Positions 57,777 through 64,000 of a stretch of 64,000 bases of DNA are shown in pieces (position 1 is the stretch's first letter; each line of letters opens with the position of its first letter). The notes under the pieces were generated by a model. The model worked only from the letters and a program-made list of their open reading frames with translations, ran no database searches and had not been told where the DNA came from. This DNA is from Cadophora sp. MPI-SDFR-AT-0126 (Eukaryota; Ascomycota; Leotiomycetes; Helotiales; Ploettnerulaceae), in contig JAGMVK010000021.1 of the NCBI GenBank assembly GCA_020747065.1, positions 248,001 through 312,000 of the forward strand, given 5' to 3'. Position numbers and translations under genes: made by a program.

Positions 57777-59145
57777 TGATATCATGAATCACTGGGAGAT
57801 TCATTCGGCAAGGAGGACTATTCACGTCTTTTCATAGGCGCATACGTTACTGCCATTTCATTCTAGCAGAAAGCCAACTTTCTTTTGTACTCCGGACGAC
57901 ACTGGCTTCTCTATCGACATTCGCATGGGGAGGTCCCTACTTGCTTTCTTGCATGGCAGTCCACTTTTTCATCTGTCCATTTTTCTTTGCTGGAGGGTAC
58001 CCGCACCACATGGCTGGCGTTTAGAGAGCGCTGTTTTGCTTGTCTTCCCTTCATCACGATATTTCGAGCGCTCTGTTTTCCGCTATAGCAATTCGTAACA
58101 TGCATGGATTGTTTCCCGTTCGATCCTGCCATAGAGGCAAAGACGATACGAGAGGGTTCTGGGGAATTTGGAATTTGGCTGTTGCTCTCGCATACATTGC
58201 GTTCCTTTTGTACACTTTAGATCTCTTCAAGACCAGAGACACAGATAAAACAGAGAGAGAGAGATAGGTAGCATGGTAACAATGAGACTTGGCAATTGAC
58301 AATGTGGCGTTTCAGAAAGGGACTGAAATGGAATATCACATATGTCACTTGTGAAGATTAGATTATTGGAGACAAGAGCTTGTTGTAAGGCAGGCCATGA
58401 TGATTTTACTGCATTGTATTCGGATTACAGTGCTAGGCTGTCAGTCTGTCCGTCGATCTCCCAACAAACCGCCTGCGTCCACATGCGTACATCCTGGGCC
58501 AATCTTCAGGCAGAAGCAGGAATTAGCTTGGCTGAATGCCTCTATCGTTGGCCCTTTCCTCTTTATTCCCTCGCACTTCAACTTTTCCATTTCCACTCTC
58601 TATGATCTAAGTAGCGACAGTCAGGTATCAGGCCTCTCCCCCCCCCTCTCTTTTCTCTCCATCATTATCGACAGATATTATGAAGGGTAGTGTAAGAAAG
58701 AAATCTTAAGTGTTTCTCCCCCCTCCAGTCCCCCCATCTTCACCTTTCCTCTCCTCGCAGCTCTCTCCGGGGCCTCCTGCCACGCAAAGCAACGTAGCAT
58801 TATATACAGAAGGAGAGAGAACAATAAGAAATATGATCGGCTGCATAGGCTTTTGTTTTTGTCGCCCGCCTGATCGTACAAGAAGACTCATGGTCCTTGA
58901 TGTTGTGTAAAGTGTTTTTGTGATGACAGAGACAACCCCGAACTCCGGAAAACGTATTGACCGCCGGACTGAGTGTACGTACGGAAATGGACGAACGAGG
59001 TGGTATTATGTACAAAAGAAAAATTCATGCAGGGCGGATAGTTGTACATTATTGACAGATCGAGAGAGTGTGTTGTTCCGATTGGTCATGTAGTGAAAGA
59101 GCTCATTGAAGTCGGTGCAGAATATGCAAATTGTGAGATGCTGCT
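57777..59145. other. Long intergenic region between convergent genes
   Basis: About 1.4 kb between the sirtuin and the Ca2+-ATPase stops. It has a short GA run (gagagagagagatag) near 58254-58268 and C/T tracts (ctccccccccctctc) near 58636-58650 and 58715-58760. A single tRNA-like B-box at 58118 has no partner. No gene is supported. Confidence 0.5.
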
Positions 59146-62100
59146 TCATGAAGTGGATTTACGTGCTGGTGGTGAAGGTGGGTCCTGACTACCACTGGCA
59201 GCAGAGGGAGAGACCTCTGGAACTTGACTAGGAGGTAGACCAAGACTGTGAGGGTTTTCTGCGATTATGGGATCGTCTTGCTTCGTGTCTGGATGGATTT
59301 CAACATCGTCTCTGGATTCCAACTCGGATCGTCCTTGTGATCGTGAGAAGCGCATCGATTCATTGTCGCCGTAACCCCGCTCGATTGGGGACCAACCAGC
59401 GATACTTCCTGCAATAATACCAGCCATGACCGTAGTTGCTCCAAGCGCAGAATTAGACCGAGATCGGTTGCTTCTGCCACGTTTGCGAGATTCGGGGGTT
59501 GGTTGAGGTGGCTGGCTGCTAAAGCTATCGTCTTGGACCTCTCCGTTATTTGGTGTTTGAGGAAGAGAAGAATTGCTCCTTGATCGGGAACCGCTTCGAG
59601 AGCGAGGAAGCCAGTTGTCCCGAGCATCCTGCATCTTGAATTTCAAGTTGTTCAGACGACCACCTTTGACCTTCTTCAAGAAGCTTAGCTCTTCCTTGAC
59701 ATCTGACAATGGCTTGGGGAAATGGAATTGCTGTTCTTCGTCGGAAATGGTGAGCTCCGGTCCCTTTGGCTTCCGCTTCAGATAGGCAGGTATCATTTTG
59801 ATCAGTAGCTCATCGGGAATGAGACGAATAACAGCTCCGACTGGGATAGACAGAACACCAAGTACGATGGAATAACCCCATTGAGCGGCATTGAGCCGAA
59901 CGACATTGAATGCCTTGCCTCCGATATAGATGATCATGACCTGGCCACCGATCATAACGCAATTGATACCAATGAAGAAGTAATTCCTGGTTATGCCTTC
60001 GAAGATATTGAACTTGTTATCGAGACGACGATTGCTGAATCCGTTAGTAATGATGGGGCCAACGGATCTCGACTACACTTACTTCCATTGGTTGAAAACT
60101 TGCATCCAGACAAAGGTGTTGAACACAAGTGCACTGATCTGGTCCTGCTCGCGAGTGGTTTCATAGGACAGGATCTTTTCGGCTCCAAAATGGAGAATCA
60201 GGGTGATCGTGAGTTGATAAATCGACTGCCCAATGATCATCTTCCACATTGTCATAGTAATAAGAGGCGCAGATTTCGGATCTGGCTTTCGATTCAGAAT
60301 GCTATCCGTGGGCGGATCTGTAGCGAGGGCCAAAGCTGCCATAGTGTCCATAATCAAGTTAACCCACAGCAGCTGGACGGCTGTCAAGGCAGATGTTTCA
60401 TCATTGCTTGATACAGCGGTAATAAATGTGAGTAAAACGGCAGTGATGTTCACAGTGACTTGGAATTGGAGGAATTTCTTGACAGCGTCATTGACAGCTC
60501 TTCCCCACATCATTGCTTTAACAATAGACGCAAAGTTGTCATCCATAAGAATGATAGCGGAAGCTTCCTTTGCAACTTCAGTGCCAGCAATACCCATCGA
60601 AAAGCCGACGTCAGCAGTTTTCAACGCAGGCGCGTCGTTGGTTCCGTCACCGGTGACAGCTACAGTCTCACCAAGCTCCTTTAGGCGCTTGACGAGAATT
60701 CGCTTGTCTTCTGGGCTGGATCTTGCGAGGACTTGTAGGCGCGGGATGATTTGGTCCATCTTGGTTTTGCTTAGCTTCCGGAAAGTTGGCCCCTCCATAA
60801 CAATACCACCGGCAGTGAAAATGCCACATTCAGTTGCGATGGCCTTGGCAGTGGTCATGTTGTCTCCTGTAACCATGCGTACGACAACGCCAGCATTCTG
60901 GCATTTCTTGACAGCTTCGCCAACACCATCACGAAGTGGATCCTGGATACCAACAATTCCCAAGAGAGTCATTTGTCTGAATATATCTTCAAAGACAACC
61001 TCATTACGATCTCCTTCGGCAGTTCTTGCTCCCTTTGCTGGCCATCTGTCAAAGTCGCGGTAAACCATCGCAATGGTTCGAAGGGATCGAGATGCATAGT
61101 TGTCAATGAGGTTGAGTAAGGTTTGGCGGTTATCTTCGGTCATGGGCGAACTGGATGGTTCCCTCGTGGGGTCGTGGATAATCTCAGAACACTTTTCCAA
61201 CAGAATTTCTGAAGCTCCCTTGACGTAGAGTCTGTATGTTCCATTTTCCAACTTGACAACTACACCCATGCATTTCCGGCCGGAATCGAACGGAATAAGT
61301 TGTACGATGGGAACATTGGCCCGCTCTTGGTCAACTGGGCGCATAGCGAGGAAGTCTCTTGCAAATATGAGCATCGCAGTCTCGGTCTTTGAACCAATGA
61401 AAGTTTTCTCTCCGTCTACCTCGCCTTCGAAAGCCGTCGAGTTGAGCACAATAGACTGTGTCAACATCTGCTTCACAGCTGGGTCCAGGGATGAAATGAC
61501 CTCTTGAGTCGGAACATTTTCTCTGGGTTCCTGGTCAGGTTGCTTGCCTTTGTTGGTAGTAGAATCGGAAGTATCAGGAATATCGACCGTGCCACCAAAA
61601 CGAGAGCTTGTTCCGAGAGTGCCGGCAACGACCAACATCTTATTTTGGGTCAAGGTCCCAGTTTTGTCAGAGCAAATGGTAGTGGCATTTCCCATGACTT
61701 CGCAAGCTTTGAGATGACGAACGAGATTGTTGTCTTTCAACATTCTCGTCGTAGCGAATGCCAAAGCAAGAGTAACAGCAAGGGGCAAGCCTTCAGGGAC
61801 AGCCACAACGATGATCGTGACGGTAACAATGAAGATGTTGAGGAAGGCTTGACCCTTTTCAGTAGGGCTGTCGGTATTGCCTTTCAGACGGACCAGAAAC
61901 TCGATAAACAAGACGACAAATAGCAAAAGACCAGCAGCTCCTCCCAGTTTCGCGATATATTCGGCCAGAGTATTGAGCTTCGACTGTAGGGGTGTGACTT
62001 CTGGGTCTTCTCGCAGAGACATGAGGGTCTTGCCATAGCTCGAATTGACGCCGGTGGAGGTAACCAGGAAAGTGCCCACACCTTCTGTAACTTGGGCGCC

Positions 62101-63616
62101 AGAGAGAATGAAAGGATCAAGCTTTCGGAGGCTATCGTGGTTCTCAATGGCAGCGTAGACCTGGTCGGCTGGCTGCTTGCGGATCAAATCGGATTCTCCA
62201 GTTGTCTGAGATTCATCACATTTAACATTGTGACCATCGATGAATATGCCATCCACAGGAATCATATCGCCAGGTTCTAATAGCATTACATCTCCAACGA
62301 GGACGTCAAAAACGGATATTTCGATAGTTTTGCCAGATCTGATGACGTTGACATCACGATCCTGTTTCTTCTTGTTGAGCTTGACGAATTGTCGTTCCTT
62401 CTGATAATCGTTCAAAGAGCCGACTACCACCACGATGACAATAGCAACAATAATAGCAACTCCCTCGACCCATTCGATTTTAGGATGCGTGGCATCATGC
62501 TTCGTACCAAATGTTTGATAGATACCAACAGCTAGAGAAATACCAGCGGCAATGGAAAGCAAAATGAGAACCTTGTCGTTGTACGTGATCCACATGAGCT
62601 GCAGCAAACTCTTGCCCTTCTTCACGGGCAAGCGATTGTCCTTGAAAATACGTTTCCGGTCGAAAAATGCATCCTCGGCCGATGGTGGTCTAGTAGGCGA
62701 ATCTCTCGATTGCTTCGAATCTACTCTGGTAATTGGGGTCTTGGAGTCGTCGCCGTTGATTTTCGTCGGTTCTTTTCTCGCAGCAGCTTTTGCTTCCTGA
62801 AACGATATCGTTCCGTCCAGGTCGCCCTCGTCGATGCTTAATCCTGCCTTGCGGTCTGTTCTGAGACCCTTCTCCAATCCAGCCAAACCACCCAAAGCAT
62901 AGAATGCCGCCAGACTCTTGGGGTTGATGAGCTTGTTCAATTGTCCCTGGGAAAAAGCAAAGTTGCTCTCGTCGGTCACGAAATCCTCCTCATGTCCTGG
63001 GTCTGGCGTCAAGGCTTCCGGATCGTTCATTACATCGTCGTTTCCAGGTGGCTTTCCAAATGCTCGGTCCTTGTCCGCCTGCGTACTGTTTGCGAAGGTC
63101 TCTCCGCTATAATTCGTGCTTGGATGATTTCCTTCGTCGGACTCAATAGAATTTTGTCTTGATCTCAATCCTGGTACGGCAAGAAACCCCCCAGCTGCCT
63201 TGTCGCCCCCTCTTGATGTTGGTGAAGATACATTATGTGGAGAAGTTGGTCTGCTGTCGCGGCTTTCGAAGGAGGTCGAGGCTCGAAGTTCTGGTACTGA
63301 TATCCGACTTGCGGTGCTATTTTGACTGGAATGCTGCGGTCGTGAAGGATGGCTCCCAGTATCGAGAGGGCTCGTTGGCTCACCCTGCAGTGTTGATGGC
63401 GAGTTAGGCATGGCTTTCAAAGCAACTGCATCACTGTCCATAGACTGAGGAGGGCTGATATTACTAACAGCTGAAGTGTCAATGGTTATGGTCGGCCTGC
63501 AACACACGATATCAGCGAGGTGGAACGACCATCTGTTTATCATCTGAGGAAGCTTACGCTCTCTGTCTTCGACCACCTGATCCCGGCTCGGGCGAGACGC
63601 CCTTGGAATCTGCCAT
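59146..63616 (-). CDS. PMC1: Calcium-transporting P-type ATPase, PMCA/Pmc1-like
   Basis: P2B-type Ca2+ pump that moves Ca2+ out of the cytosol, in fungi mostly into the vacuole. Exons 63616-63558, 63496-60083 and 60034-59146 give 1453 residues. The first exon encodes MADSKGVSPEP and joins to APTITIDTSAV, an N-terminus common in fungal members; reading the exon-2 frame upstream through the intron would give a spurious longer start at 63672. Key sites are the membrane helix VAVPEGLPLAVTLALAF, the phosphorylation loop CSDKTGTLTQNKM (Asp near residue 629), the nucleotide-domain FIGSKTETAML, the hinge VTGDGTNDAPALKTADVGF and the C-terminal helix VFNQWNNRRLDNKFNIFEG. The long N-terminus (about 280 residues) is disordered, and so is the C-terminal tail, which is rich in SRSGSRSR. 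I do not see a clear calmodulin site. Confidence 0.95.
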
Positions 63617-64000
63617 GATTCAGGATCTTGTATGTTATTGGTTTCGAAAGGTTTAGGATATCTCTTCGGCACAGAAAGCCTACGGCGCGGACCCTGTCAG
63701 GTGTCTGGATGAGATGTAGGGCTGCAAAATCGTCGGCATCTGAGGAGTGTTGTATTGGATGGTAAGAGTCCAAAGCTGCTTGAAGAAGATATAAGTATAT
63801 TGCTTTTGCAATTGAAGAAAGGATGTGTTGACAAAGGGCAGGAGCGGTTCGTGAATGCAAAGTGTAATGTTATGAGCCAAGCCACTGTCTGCGGCAGAAT
63901 CGTTGGAAAGCTCTTGGCCGGTTGCCCATTCACAGACAGGAATGTTTGTCTCCGCATCAGTGTGCGACAAGAAACATAGCTGTGGCCCAAGGAATAGACG
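63617..64000. other. Upstream region of the Ca2+-ATPase gene
   Basis: About 0.38 kb upstream of the Ca2+-ATPase start to the window edge. It should be promoter and leader. Short open frames here run through the leader and I do not support them as genes. I looked for calcineurin/Crz1-type motifs and found no convincing match. Confidence 0.5.

Noticed and set aside
58118..58126. tRNA B-box-like GTTCGATCC on the plus strand
   Set aside because: No A-box or foldable cloverleaf lies upstream at the right spacing.
60233..61063. 276-codon plus-strand open frame
   Set aside because: It is antisense to the conserved P-type ATPase core.

Overview
The window looks like ordinary nuclear DNA of a filamentous ascomycete (Pezizomycotina; Leotiomycetes is my best guess, not proven). 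It is densely packed with genes. Most genes are cut by short introns of about 48-125 bp with GTANGT-type donors, CTAAC/CTGAC branch points and YAG acceptors, and almost every product is a fungal housekeeping or fungus-specific family. I reconstructed exon structures by hand. For each spliced model the exon lengths sum to a multiple of three and the junctions restore family-conserved sequence where the family is known. I found no transposon, CRISPR array, rRNA or convincing tRNA.

Layout. 0-7 kb: the scaffold subunit of the CCR4-NOT complex (NOT1). 7.9-11.6 kb: a secreted short heme-thiolate peroxidase, then a Mup1-type amino-acid permease with 11 coding exons on the minus strand. 13.3-19.1 kb: an IMPACT-family protein and an Aim21-type actin-patch protein, both minus. 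20.8-22.6 kb: a possible 27-residue peptide gene and NTF2. 23.8-28.7 kb: a DUF7918-type nuclear protein and a secreted serine-beta-lactamase-fold hydrolase. 29.5-36.7 kb: two head-to-head pairs, MCM10/RNase H2B and DUO1/a Cdk-substrate-like protein, with ACGCGT boxes in the shared promoters. 37.5-40.1 kb: a Pby1-type SurE plus tubulin-tyrosine-ligase fusion. 41.7-45.3 kb: a small lysine-rich protein and a mitochondrial oxodicarboxylate carrier. 45.7-51.0 kb: the helicase/nuclease DNA2. 51.6-55.6 kb: a Bre4-like multi-pass membrane protein. 56.2-57.8 kb: a class I sirtuin. 59.1-63.6 kb: a vacuolar/plasma-membrane type Ca2+-ATPase.

Together the 29-51 kb part is rich in genome-maintenance functions: MCM10 and DNA2 in replication and Okazaki-fragment processing, RNase H2B in ribonucleotide removal, and DUO1 in kinetochore-microtubule coupling. 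The three intergenic regions upstream of these genes carry MluI-cell-cycle-box-like ACGCG elements, which suggests G1/S co-regulation. This is inference from motif and gene identity only.

No wholly new system stands out. The parts most worth a second look are the S-phase promoter motifs, several micro-exons and two GC-AG introns, a tandem NAGNAG acceptor in DNA2, the possible tiny peptide gene at 20.8 kb, the unidentified SP/TP-rich protein at 35.3 kb, and the IMPACT protein that carries a different N-terminal domain from yeast Yih1.
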